DNA of 64,000 bases from Paulownia fortunei (taxonomy: Eukaryota > Streptophyta > Magnoliopsida > Lamiales > Paulowniaceae). Every line of letters begins with the position of its first letter. The stretch's first letter is position 1. The notes under the pieces are model-generated. The model did not search any database and was not told the DNA's origin. It saw only the letters and a list, made by a program, of their open reading frames with translations. The DNA lies in the NCBI GenBank assembly GCA_019321725.1, contig CM033115.1, positions 5,280,673 to 5,344,672 on the forward strand, written 5' to 3'. Made by a program: the position numbers and the translations under genes. Below are positions 46,601 to 58,587 of the stretch, piece after piece.

Positions 46601-49600
46601 TCACTAATAACAAACATCATATCCACCCTACAATTTGGGCCACAAATGAAAGAACAAAGACAACAAACAATGATATCTTAACCATTTTAGTCCATCATAT
46701 CTCACTGCATACATTTTTTTAGAGTGAGAAAAAGTACTATACTCAAAATTCAAATATAATAAAAATATGCTAACCCTGTGGTGCAATGAAGTACGACATT
46801 GGGGTATCGTACAGAAACAAGTATGCAAAACCATGCAAGTGCATGTATCATGTAATGAATTTAAAAAAAAAAAAAAAAAGATTGAGTATTATTTAAAAAA
46901 TAACTAACAATTGAAGAAAACACTCATTGAAGAAGTTTCTGTTCAAACGTCATATATTACTAACTTTAATCTCAAGCTCTTATGTCCACTTGTAGCTATA
47001 TATGAGTATATTTATCAAAATCATCTATAAGTATTAATTAACCAATATACATTAAAGCAAAGATATTTTCAAATTTTGCACATTCTAATCCTTTAGCTAC
47101 ATAATATAAATCGCAATATTTGTGCCATGAATATAGATTGACATTGATATTTACTCAACAATAATGAAATTGTTAATCAATTTCAAACAAATAATAATGT
47201 ATCAATGAACAAACTAAATAATTCTTGATAAATGACTACTAATCACTTAACCTTCAACATCTTAGATACGGATATTATTTTGATTCAAGCAAGAATCTGG
47301 TCAAGTAACAAGCTAATCAATATTATTACTTAAAGAGTAATTACTAAATAATCATAATTGACAAGCAATAACTCTTTAAGTAATAGTGACTAATTAATTA
47401 TCAACTAGTCATTAAGAGTGAACTAAATGACTAAGGAGATAGCTTAACTCTTTAATTAAGTAATTTCGCGACTAATGATCCAAATGGTGCATATAGTAAC
47501 TGTTTACAAAGATAAATAACTAACTATTAAGCCTATTAATCACTTACGAATATAATTAGGCTAATCATGCAATCGGAAATCAATTAATTTCACCTTTTGC
47601 CTGCTAAATTGTTTAACAATCAATAATCAGGTCTTAATTGTTAATCATTCAATAATGACTGACCAAGTAAATCTGAATAACACTAATATTTAACTAAACA
47701 AAACAGTTGACAACATATAAGAAAGATTAATTAACCAAACCAAATGTTAAGTGTATGTGGTGGCTGAAATCGGGCAACCCTCCCCAACTTTATAGGGAAT
47801 AAAGGTGGCCACTGCCCCAATTTTTATTTCTAATTTTTTCAAAAGTTGATATAGGGTCCATGCAATTCTCAAGATTTATATATTAAACCCAAAACTTTAT
47901 AGTTTTCATTTAAGCCCTTGAAACTTTAAATTCTTTGCATTAAGTTCAACAATATTTTTAAGATAGTCCTTGAAGTCCTAGACGTTTTTATTTTGATCTT
48001 TATGCTTATAATTCGACTCCAAATCCAAGAAAGATTTTTTGCCAATTTAAATTATGACAATTACAAATATTCAAAGGAGCAACCTGAGCATATTTCAATC
48101 ATATGCATTAGATGAGTGATCACTATAAAATTGTAGCTAACATCTCATTGCTTTGTCCATTATTTTCAGCGAGTCTTATCATATTCCTTTTCGAGGCCTT
48201 CGAAACATCTTAAAAATAGACTCATCTCAAATATTATTATTATTATTATTATTTTGATAATCCAGCTATTCCAATTTACGCCGCACTATAAATATTGGGA
48301 CTCCAAGAATTATATTTTATAAAATAATATAATATTATAAAATAATATTATATTTTATATGTGAAACGAACGACTCTCCTAACACTTTGTTGTTTAGCAA
48401 ATTAAAGATGATTTTCCCAGACATGACTCCTCTAATGCTCATGTCAGTATAAAATATCTTGATGAATATAAGAGAATTTAAATATAATTGAAAATGATGA
48501 AGGGCATAATTAAAATGTACCCCATTTCAAGGAGCTGAAGACTTATGAATATTTTAGATAGAAAAATAACTACCTTGTAAAACACATACTTCTTTATATT
48601 ATCAGGCTAAGATATTTAAATACCCTTGAAGAATGTCTTTATAAGAATCATATATCTAGAAGACTTTCCTAATTGCTACTCTAAAAGTAGCCCATGTCTG
48701 CATATATGATCAACTTGTTACAGCTTGATTCACCCAATTCAATGTCGAATATTAGTTAGGCCTAATAAGTTGTGATGAAATTTAGTGGTATTAATTTTAA
48801 TTAAATGGGCCTTTAGTTAATTGATGTGATAGAATAACTAATTTCAATGTTGAATATTAGTTAGGCCTAATAAGTTGTGATGAATTTTAGTGGTATTAAT
48901 TTTAATTAAATGGGCCTTTAATTAATTGATGTGACAGTAACTAAATTAAGCCCTGAGATCAATTAATTGGGCTTAATTTGCATAAGTTTATGTCCAACCG
49001 ATATGGACTTGATTTAATTGAATCAATGCACAATTGAATTATAAGCTGAATATCTAAATTCATTATAAACGAGAATAAAGGTAGTAGGATTAGTTTGGAA
49101 ACTATCCATCGGATTTCTTTTAGCATCAGAAGTAAACTACCTTGTGGAGAAAGACTCCCACATGGAAATAGAAAAGCCCTAAGGAGTGTAAGTATACAAA
49201 CTCTTCAAGGGGATGAAAATTAGAGGTATTTTTTAAGGCAAAATTCGTCCCCCTCCCTCTCTCTCTCTCTGCACTCTTATTTTGTACTTTTAATTAAATT
49301 TATGAAAATCAAGTACATAAGAACCAAATTACCAATTCACAAAGGTATTTGAGTAGTTATTTGTATGGACCCAGTACACGCTATCCTTTAGATGTAAACT
49401 ATGGAATCATAGATTATTAGTATAATCTAGATTTCTTTTCGCTTAATCAACCCACTTCACTCACAAACGAAAGCATTAGATGTATTAATTTAAAAGTATA
49501 GAATATTCTTTCCTCACCAGATGATTTTTTTTTTTTATATCAAACGTTCTGATTACTCCCAATATATGCCCTACTTCCATTTTCTTTCTTTCTTTTTTTA

Positions 49601-49680
49601 ATTTGAAATTACAATCTTAACCTTAAAAATATCTAAACTGCAACCCGTTGAACTAAACCCAAAAGAAAGGTTAATCAACC
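46601..49680. other. intergenic, decayed repeats
   Basis: No gene. A perfect 14-bp inverted repeat (47325-47338 and 47371-47384) and an ATT microsatellite near 48229-48253 are present. A 105-bp tandem duplication lies at 48741-48950 in sequence that resembles a long Copia LTR (AATTAATTGGGC motifs, then a CT repeat near 49249-49270), but no partner LTR was found. Confidence 0.4.
48741..48950. repeat. 105-bp tandem duplication
   Basis: The unit starting AATGTCGAATATTAGTTAGG at 48741 recurs at 48846 with a few substitutions. Confidence 0.88.
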
Positions 49681-49967
49681 CCACTGGCACGCGCAATGGT
49701 GAGCACCTGGAGAAAAATATAGTAGGTCATAGTTTCAATTTCTTTTCGGAGTCAGGAGTGACGCGTGCCTTTTGGCTCTTTTGGGGGTTTCGTCCGCATT
49801 TAAGATAATTCTAGAGGGATAGAATAAATGATACGAATATTCGACTCAAGTGTAAACTACTGGTCCACCAAATTTACTGGAGGATTGAATTAGGGAAAGA
49901 CCGATCTCTTTCAAAATTAGTTTAAGATCCAAAGGTTTTGGAATTGAGTATCGAAAAAAAAAAAAAA
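49681..49967 (+). mobile_element. SINE-like element
   Basis: The first 60 bp resemble a tRNA-type Pol III promoter: box A-like GCGCAATGGTGAGCACC (49691-49707) and box B-like GGTCATAGTTTCAATTTC (49725-49742). It ends in 14 A (49954-49967). Length of about 290 bp suits a plant SINE. No clear target duplication, so the call is tentative. Confidence 0.45.
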
Positions 49968-50620
49968 GATTAACCCAATTATAGAAACAAGCTCTTAAAG
50001 TGCAAGTGAGTACAAACTAATAAGTTCGTACCTTTGACGTTCTCAAATTATACAATTTTCGATTAGTGTGCTTCAATTGTACAAACGCGCACATAGGTGT
50101 GCCATGTCAAAGGTTTAAAACTCAATTTTCCAACATTTACACCAATAATTTTCTCATGGCTTGAAGTGTGGCGCAATTCAAATATGGTGATCATAATTGG
50201 GTTATACATGGAATACATTAAATAATTATTTTCTTACATAAATTAAATGAAAACAAAATAATTATTTTCTTACTTAAAAATAAATGAGAACGATGGAAGT
50301 AGTTTATATAATCTTATAGCTACTTTATCCCATATTTTAAGATATAATTTTTTTCCTTTTCCTAAAGAAGATATAGAGTTGGAAGGTTCTAAAGAGTGTG
50401 ATGATATTTTCTTGTGAGTCCCCTACAGAAAAAGGTGTTTAATGAAAAAGACTTAAAGTCAAAACGTTCATACAGAAAAAGGTGTTTAATGAAAAAGATT
50501 TAAAAGTCAAAACGTTCATACAGAAAACGACTGATACCAAAATTATCTAATCCTAATCGTTATAATCCCATCTTTATAGACTTATGAGCTGCCAAACTCT
50601 ATTTTATCTCGTCTTTCTTT
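49968..50620. other. upstream region of GDSL copy B
   Basis: No gene. A 47-bp tandem duplication lies at 50425-50519 (ACAGAAAAAGGTGTTTAATG repeated). Confidence 0.5.
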
Positions 50621-50623
50621 TGC

Positions 50624-50633
50624 CTATATATTG
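50624..50633 (+). promoter_or_regulatory. TATA-like box of GDSL copy B
   Basis: CTATATATTG about 90 bp before the proposed ATG at 50721. The same position in copy A reads CTATATTTGG. Confidence 0.4.
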
Positions 50634-50720
50634 CACGAATGCTTGTGATTGTTTACAAGCATTCTGATCTCCTTTGTGTTTTTAAGCAAAATAATTGTGA
50701 AAGGCAACATTTTAGAGAAA

Positions 50721-53700
50721 ATGTGGGTGAAACATCAATCCAATTCGGCTTATGCTTTTTCTTTTTATGTATTCATAAGCTTTTTTATTTTTGTTCTTGT
50801 TCCTCGTGCATCCCAAAAAATAAGATGTCTATACAGTCTTTGTACCAACTTGAAGATTCGATTTCTACACAGGCAATGCAAATCGAATTCTCCCTACAGT
50901 TGCATCCTCACATTGACCATTTGGCGAAACATTTCCCGACAAATCTACTGGTCGTTGGTCTGATGGTCGTCTTATCATAGACTATATAAGTATGTCCAAT
51001 CAATATATGTATATGTGTGTGAGTGTGAGTGTATAGCAATACAAATATTTGAGAGATATTTTTTATAGGCTCGATTTGGCCAAATCGAACTAATCACGTG
51101 ACGAATATAATCGTAGTTGGTCACTCTTCTTAATTAGAATATGAATCAATCACATAGCAAGTGTAAATCTCTTTTACATTTACTTGTCTTTAATATTGGC
51201 AGCTATGGCTCTTGGGCTTCCTTTGTTGAACCCTTACTTAGCCAAGACTGCTTCATTCAACAACGGTGTCAATTTTGCGGTGGCCGGAAGTACAACACTC
51301 AACATTTCTTTTTTCGTGGCGAAGGGGATCATAATCCCATCACTTCCTTTCTTTCGTGTTCAACTAAGCCAGTTCCATATGTTCCACACCAACAGGTTTT
51401 ATATAAGACTTACATATATTTGATATGTTGAAAATTTTGTATCCAAGAAGTTCTTGATTTTGGCATCTACCTCTTCTGCTTGAACTTTCAATGAAGATAT
51501 CCTCTTTAATCTAAAAATTCTAATTAAGAATTAGCCAAAAGTTTACCCCCGATTCCAATCCAAGAAAGAAATAGAAGTTACAAAAAAATATTTGTTACTT
51601 TTCATAATGCATATTTTTTCAAAGTAAAAGTACGTGAGAGGCCAAATTGGGAAAAATTACTTTTCTAGTCCTACGGTGTTTGCAAGTTTAGTACCATAAT
51701 CTCAAAAAAATCAATTTTTGAAAATTTGGTACCTCCTTTAATTTTTTCTTTTTTCTTTATCTTTGATAAAAATGGCATGTCTTAGCCATTAAATCCATGA
51801 TTTTGGATGGAATTTCCGCATGTGAAATGCACATGCTTTACTGTTAAACTAAAACTTAAGATATAAACTCAATTTGTGAAATATAAATCGAAATTTCTAG
51901 TCTTATTTCTCAAATCCTCCCTTTTGGACTTTCTTTTATCTAAAAACAAGTGTATAGTATTGTTGATGTAAAAATAATTTGTTTTTTACGAGAATGTGCC
52001 CATAAAGTGTATATTATACATATCCATATCCTGTTCAATTTTATGTATACTCTTTATATTTGTACATATTACTCTCTATTTTTTATATTTCATAATTTTT
52101 TTTTGTATTCAATTATAAACTACCTAAAAATTATGCGTACTTTATATTAGGGTTATTCTGACTTTACCCCCCTTTATTTTTATTTGAATATTATTTTACC
52201 AATTTATACTTTCAATTGTATTACTTTATCCTTATGTATTTTCAATTAGTATCATTTTACCTCTTTGTACTATTATTATATCAATTTATCTCCCATTCCC
52301 CCCCCCCCCCCCCCCCCATTTACTCTTAATAAATATCCTAATTCTCCTTACCATTATTTTTAATAAAATTACTTTTAAAATATTTAAAATTACTAGACTT
52401 TTATTTATATTTTAATAATTTTTAACTTGATTAATTAATATTTAATATTAAATTCATTTAAAACTTTATTGTACCAATTTAATGGCTATTTTTTTAATTT
52501 AAGATAATTTTGTAAACTACTTTATAGTAGGATATTTTGTTAGATAATATATTTTACTTATAAGTTTCTTATTCATTATAAATCTAAAAAATGTGTAATA
52601 TATTTTTAAATAAGACTATATTAAACACATTAAATATTATTAAGAAATTTCTCGTTGTAATGATATTATCATAATTTAATAGAAATTATGTTACAAAAAT
52701 AGTCATTTTAATGTTTAATTTATTATTATTGACTAAATCATAAATGATCTTATTATCGTGATTTAGTAAAAAAAATTAAATTTAAAAAAATCTTATTGCT
52801 ATTTAACAAAAAAAATCACAACAATGACCATTTTTAATTTTAACTTTATTTTTATTAATTTATGATTACTCAATTAATAATTGAAAAATTACTAATATTT
52901 CAAATATTTAATAAAATATTATTTTGAAATATATTGTATATTTTTTAGATTTATGATGAATAAGAAATTTACAAGTATAAATGTATTAGCTAATAAATTT
53001 TTTTTACTCTATAGTAATTAATATGAACTATACTAAATTAAATAAATAGCCACTAAATTTTAAGTACAATAAATTTTTTAAATAAATTTAATATTTAATG
53101 TTAATTAATCCGTTGAAAAAATTATTAGAATAATTTTAAGATATTTTTGAAGCGATTTTACTAAAAATAATTTTAAGGACAATTAGGTCATGTTTTAAAA
53201 GTACATAGGGTTAAAGTGATACAATATGAGTACATGAGGTATAGTCAATTGAGAGTACAATGTATTAAAATGATACAATTAAAAATATAAGAAGGTAAGT
53301 AATATTTAATAAGAGTAAATGGGGATAAAGTGAAAATAACCCTTTATATTACATTGTAAATCAATAATATAGATTACAAATTTGCACAACATCTGTACAG
53401 TACTATGAATTTACATTCGTGCATTTGGCATATGTATGTATGATTAGGTATGTTGAATTCATATACAAAAGATCTATATAAATATGTCTATATATCAATT
53501 AATATATTTAAAGTAAAATATCAATCAGTTATTAGATAGATATATATTCATATTGTATTTTCATATTGTGGACATATGTACTACATAAAGTGTAATATAC
53601 ATTGTATATGTTATATAATAATGCATATTGTATTCAACGCATTTTTCATGAATAACTATTTTCCATCTCATTTACTAGCAAATAATGAAAACTTACTGAA

Positions 53701-55286
53701 AAATGAGTACAAATTACTGAAAAGTATGTTTGATAGAGCTCCATAATATATTTCCCCTCTCATAAAGAAATTGGACATATATCCACATTCTTGGAGCATG
53801 CTACTTTTTGATAAAAAGTTATTGATGGTAATAAAATTGAAATATGATGCTGATATATGAGACTAAAATTGTTTTTTTGGTGTAACTTGATGAAACTTGT
53901 AAAGCCCCCTCTATTGTTTGACTAAGTTGTCCTAATTTTGAATTCTAAGGCCCTCTTTAATAATATAAAGAGCATAGATTAGATTCCATGTACAAATAAA
54001 GGGCATAATTTTCAAAATTTAAGACGGTATAAATATATAATTTGAATACGAAGTGAGGGACATTAGCTTAAATTTGAGGTTGTCTTTAGTCATATAAATA
54101 ATTTTTAACATTAAATAGAAACATATTCCCAATGCATTGTGTTTCCATGCATGAAGAATAATCTTGGTCTCTCATATTTTTCAGGATTGTACATTTTGTT
54201 CTAATAATATAGAAGTTAATGTTTACTATTTATACTATTAAAGTTTTATATGGTTAATACTTCAATTTTTTTTGGTCTTTTTCTTATCTTTGAAAATTTT
54301 ATATCATAAAACATTTTTTTCTATTATTTAAAAGATTATTTAATTTCTTATAAACAAAATTAGTCTATAGTTTTAACGTTATTGTCGCGACTGATGCCAT
54401 TTTACCATTAATTTTTGTGTGCTAATTTGATAGAGTGAAAAGCAAATTTTGCCTATTGTTATCAGAGTGTGCAGATAGGCTGGGCAAATCTCTCGTGTTT
54501 GTGGGTGAAACTGAATACAATGATATCAACTATCCATTTTACCAAGGCAAGTCTGTTCAAGAGATCTAGACCTACGTGCCGTTAATAAATCAAGTCATTA
54601 TCAATACAACAAGAGTAATTTACAACTATTTTTTCCATTTAATTCCTTTAAAAAGGAGATTTATTCTCATCAATTTGTCAAAAATGGATTATATAATGAT
54701 TGTTATTGATTGTCATTTTTGTAGGAGGTGATTCAGGCTGGTGCTTCACAAGTTGTAGTTCCTGGAAATTTACCGCTTGGATGCTTCCCTGTTTTTCTAA
54801 GTGCTTCTCATAGCAAAGATCCCACAGCATATGATGATATAGGGTGTTTGAAAAGTGTGAATAATCTAACAACTTTTCAGAACAATTATCTTCAAGGAGC
54901 ATTGGACTCTCTCAGAAAGGAATTCCCTAATGTTATCATACTTTATGCGGACTACTATAATGCTTTTCAATCGCTTCTTCGTGAAGCATCCACTCTTGGT
55001 CAGTATTAAGTATTTTTGAAATACAAATGGAAAAGAGTCTCCAATATTAACTAGTTTTTTCTTGTGCTTTGTAGGTTTTAATACCACAACTTTGTTGAAA
55101 CCTTGTTGTGGGGTTGAAGGACAATATAACCCTTATGGCCCGATATTTTGTGGAACTTTGGATGTGCTAGTGTGCCCTAATCCAAATGTCTATATACATT
55201 GGGATGGCTTACATTTAACTCAAAAGGCTTATCATCGTATGTCCGAAATCCTCATTAATAATTTAAAGATCAATTGCACTCATTAA
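50721..55286 (+). pseudogene. GDSL esterase/lipase pseudogene, copy B (5 exons)
   Basis: Exons inferred: 50721-50989, 51203 to about 51395, 54476-54614, 54725-54998 and 55075-55286. The start MWVKHQSNSAYAF leads a hydrophobic signal-peptide-like segment. Block I reads LEDSIS, with the usual Gly of GDS replaced by Glu. Exon 1 shows a one-base frameshift before the motif and another after it; in the family frame SSH-stop-PFGETF has TGA where Trp is expected, then TGRWSDGRLIIDYI. Exon 2: MALGLPLLNPYLAKTASFN, then GVNFAVAGSTTL. Exon 3: LGKSLVFVGETEYNDINYPF, with TAG in VQEI-stop-TYVPL. Exons 4 and 5 are open: QAGASQVVVPGNLPLGCFP, IILYADYYNAFQSLL, LLKPCCGVEGQYNPYGP, and block V WDGLHLT with the catalytic Asp and His. 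Stop TAA at 55284-55286. The 3' half is well preserved, so decay is probably recent or uneven. Confidence 0.87.
52150..53342. mobile_element. long-TIR DNA transposon (Mutator-like, non-autonomous) in GDSL copy B intron 2
   Basis: 1193 bp flanked by identical 9-bp TTTATATTA (52141-52149 and 53343-53351). Ends GGGTTATTCTGACTTTACCC and, in reverse, GGGTTATTTTCACTTTATCC. The inverted repeats extend about 180 bp and are built from degenerate repeats of the type TCACTTTACC..TTGTACT. A 20-C run lies at 52298-52317. No transposase. The 9-bp duplication and long TIRs suggest the Mutator superfamily. Confidence 0.88.
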
Positions 55287-56014
55287 ACCATATTAAATCA
55301 AGACCGTTAATGAGTCTTGAATGTAACTTTCATATATCTTGAAATAAACAATTCTCATCCCTCAAATGGTGAGGGAGTTATGTATGAAAAATAATAAAAT
55401 CATCATTTCTCAATTGGATATAAGAATGATACCATATTCTAACAAGGCTTAATAGTGGCATATAAAATGTTAACCATAATGTAAATTCATGAAACAACCA
55501 ATATCACATACGCTATAAGTATTTTTGTATGCTTAAACTAATACATTGATGCACGGACACAAATGTAGGCACACTCATATATATATATATATATATATAT
55601 ACTTTATTCATTCATATAAAATATGTATTCAGGCATTATTACCAAAATGGAATGAATATCGATCTATATAAATATATATTTATATATATTTGATGAGGAT
55701 TTTCAATTAATTCAGTTAAAAGTACAATAATAGTAGATGAGATACATATTATACTCAAAATAAAATAAACAAGAGGATAGAGACGCCACAAAGCAAATGA
55801 TTGGTTGACTCATCCTCTTAAATTCATAGGCAAGAACTAGTAGGTACAACACATAGTATCAGAGCCGATTTGATATAAGTCGATGCTTTTCTGACCAAAT
55901 CCTTGAAGGAACTGAATCCACCCCGCTTCTTGCATATATTAAAACCAGTCATAAATTCAAATCCAAGGGGTTTGATCCATTATATCCACTTTATTTTATT
56001 TTGAGTTTAGTTTT
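55287..56014. other. 3' flank of GDSL copy B
   Basis: No gene. A TA microsatellite lies at about 55577-55601. Confidence 0.5.
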
Positions 56015-56507
56015 AGTTTACCTCTTTTACTCTTCTCTATTCCTACTAAGTATCACTTTACCTCATATACTCTCAATTATCTCACTTTACCTCCTTGTTT
56101 TATTATTCTGTCTCACTTAAGTCCCCTTTATTCTCATTCTATCTCATTATTATTGAAATTTCAAAGTTTTATGGATTTTTTTTTGAAATTAACATAGTTT
56201 CTTTAAACTTATGTATATTTAATAAAATATTATTTAAAAATATTTATGTATGTGTCAAATTTATAATGAGTGGAAAATTTATAAGAAAAGTGTATTAGCT
56301 AAAAAAATCTCAATTTTTAGGAACTATATTAAATTAAAAATAACTATTAAAATTTAAGTACAATATAATTAAGAATGAATTTAATATTAAGTGTTAATTA
56401 ATCAAGTTGAAAAAATTATTAGAACATATTTAAAAATATATCAATATTAAAGTAGTTTAAAGTAAATTCACTAAATATAATAATTAAGAGCAAATTGGTT
56501 ATTTTTA
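56015..56507. mobile_element. truncated long-TIR element, left part
   Basis: Left inverted-repeat type sequence (TATCACTTTACCTC, CTCTCAATTATCTCACTTTA) followed by interior sequence like that of 52150-53342. The right TIR is absent; the next element starts at 56508. Confidence 0.65.
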
Positions 56508-57621
56508 GGGTTTATTTCACTTTACTACCCTCCACTCTTGTTGAATATCACTTTACCCTCTTTTACTTTTAATTGTCTCACTTTATTTTCTTTTACTCAC
56601 ATTTTATCTCAACTTACTCTACTGTACTCTCATTGTCTCATTTTACCATCTTGTACTCCCATTATCTCACTTTATCTATCTATACTCTTAAAAAATAACT
56701 AAATTGCCCTTATTGATTATTTTTAGTAAAATTACTTTGAAATATTTTAATATTGATATACTTGTATTTATGTTCTACTAATTTTCTCAATTTGATTAAT
56801 TACTACTTCATATTAAATTCATTTAAAATTATTTCGTACTTAAATTTTAATAGTTATTTTTTAAGTTATTATAGTTCCTATTGTAGTAGGTATTTTTTAT
56901 TTATTAATACACTTTATTTTTGAATTTTCAACTCATCATAAATCTAAAACTTAATATTTTATTAAATATGTAAAACATTAGCAATAATTTTTTATTTTTA
57001 ATGAGATTATCATAGTTCATATAAATTATGTTAAATTCAAAAATTATTTCCATAAAAATTTTATAATTCCATTAATAATAAGAAATTTATGACTAATATT
57101 TTATGTATTTAACAACATATTATTTAGATACATGTTGTATATTTTTTTATATTTTTAATGAGTAGAAAATTCATAAACAAAGTGTATTAACTATTAAAAA
57201 ACATCCTAATAATATGTTAATAAACAATTTCCATTAAAATCAATAAAATTTTAAAAAATTTAATGTTAAGTGTTAATTAGTTAAGTTGAAAAAATTAATA
57301 AATAGGAATTATGGTAATAAAAAATAGACATTAAATTTAATAAAATTTTAAATGAATTTAATATTAAGTGTTGATTAGTTAACTTGAAAAATTATCAGAA
57401 TACGTATATTAATTTTAGAACATTATAAAGTAATTTTACTATAAATAGTAAGTAAGGGCAATTTTGTTAGTTTTTTAAATGTACAGAGGGTAAAGTGAAA
57501 CAAGGAAAGTACATGACGTAAAATTAGATAAAATGAGAGTACAATGGGTAAAGTGAGACAATTTAAAGTATAGGGAATAAAGTGATACTCAACAAGAATA
57601 GGGGAAAAAGTGAAATAACCC
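56508..57621. mobile_element. long-TIR non-autonomous DNA transposon, second copy
   Basis: 1114 bp with left end GGGTTTATTTCACTTTAC and right end, in reverse, GGGTTATTTCACTTTTTCCC. TIRs are repeat-built as in 52150-53342, and the interior is related. No exact 9-bp target duplication (TTATTTTTA against ATTTATTTT), perhaps because the flank was rearranged. Confidence 0.75.
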
Positions 57622-58525
57622 ATTTATTTTTTATTTTTTAAAAAATATCCCCAAAAGCAATCAAAACATGAGAAAATAATGTTATGAACAAATAATCAAT
57701 TATTTGCACACTTATGTATTATATTTGTTAAAATTAGTATCATACTTGTATAACCTATAAAGTTAATTAAATTTTGAAAAAGTTAATCTAATTGTGCAAT
57801 ATAAGATCCACTATTTGATGTACCAATTTAATACATAAGAGGATCACAATCCTAAATTTTACTTATGATATCAAAAAATATTATAATAAAAAAATATTAA
57901 TTTAATGGCCTAAGATCAACAATAAAAAGAAACAACTAAATAAGAGAAATGTTTCATAAAAAATATAGACAATCAAAAGAAAGAATTTTTATAAAAAAAG
58001 TTATTTTAAAAGTACATAGGTAAAGTGAAACAATGAGAGTAGGGGGGTAAAGTGAGATAAAATAAAAGTACAATGGTATAATGAGATAATTCAGAGTACA
58101 GAGAGTAAATTATACTAAATAAGGGTAGGGGGAAAACGTGGAATTAACCCATTTATTTTTTATTTTTTAAAAATATCACCATAACCATTCAAAATATGAG
58201 AAAATAATGTTATGAACAAATAATCAATTATTTGCATACTTATGTATTATATTTGTTAAATTTCATAATATACTCGTAACCTATAAAGTTAGTCAAATTT
58301 TAAAAAAGTTAATCTGATTGTGCAATATAAGATCTACTGCTTGATATACCAAGTTAATACTTGAGAGGATCGCAATCCTAAATTTTACTTATGATATGAA
58401 CAAATATTACAATAAAAAATATTAATTTAAAGGCCCAAGATCAACAATAAAAAGAAATAACTAAAATATTTCATAAAAAATATAGACAATCGAAAGATAG
58501 AATTTTCATAAAAAAGTTATATTAT
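57447..58525. repeat. 529-bp tandem duplication of TIR plus flank
   Basis: The flank 57622-57989 recurs at 58151-58525, and the TIR end 57447-57621 recurs at 57990-58150, giving the order TIR, flank, TIR, flank. Shared blocks include GAAAATAATGTTATGAACAA, TGTGCAATATAAGATC and CCTAAATTTTACTTATGATA. Confidence 0.87.
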
Positions 58526-58587
58526 TTAAGGAATTAACTCCATCACTTGATTTATTACAAATGTATAGAGGGCTTACACTCATATAC

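Noticed and set aside
46601..48200. Minus-strand Copia LTR suggested by CTATAAAG and T-rich context near 47790
   Set aside because: No LTR edges, partner or coding found; left as unresolved intergenic.
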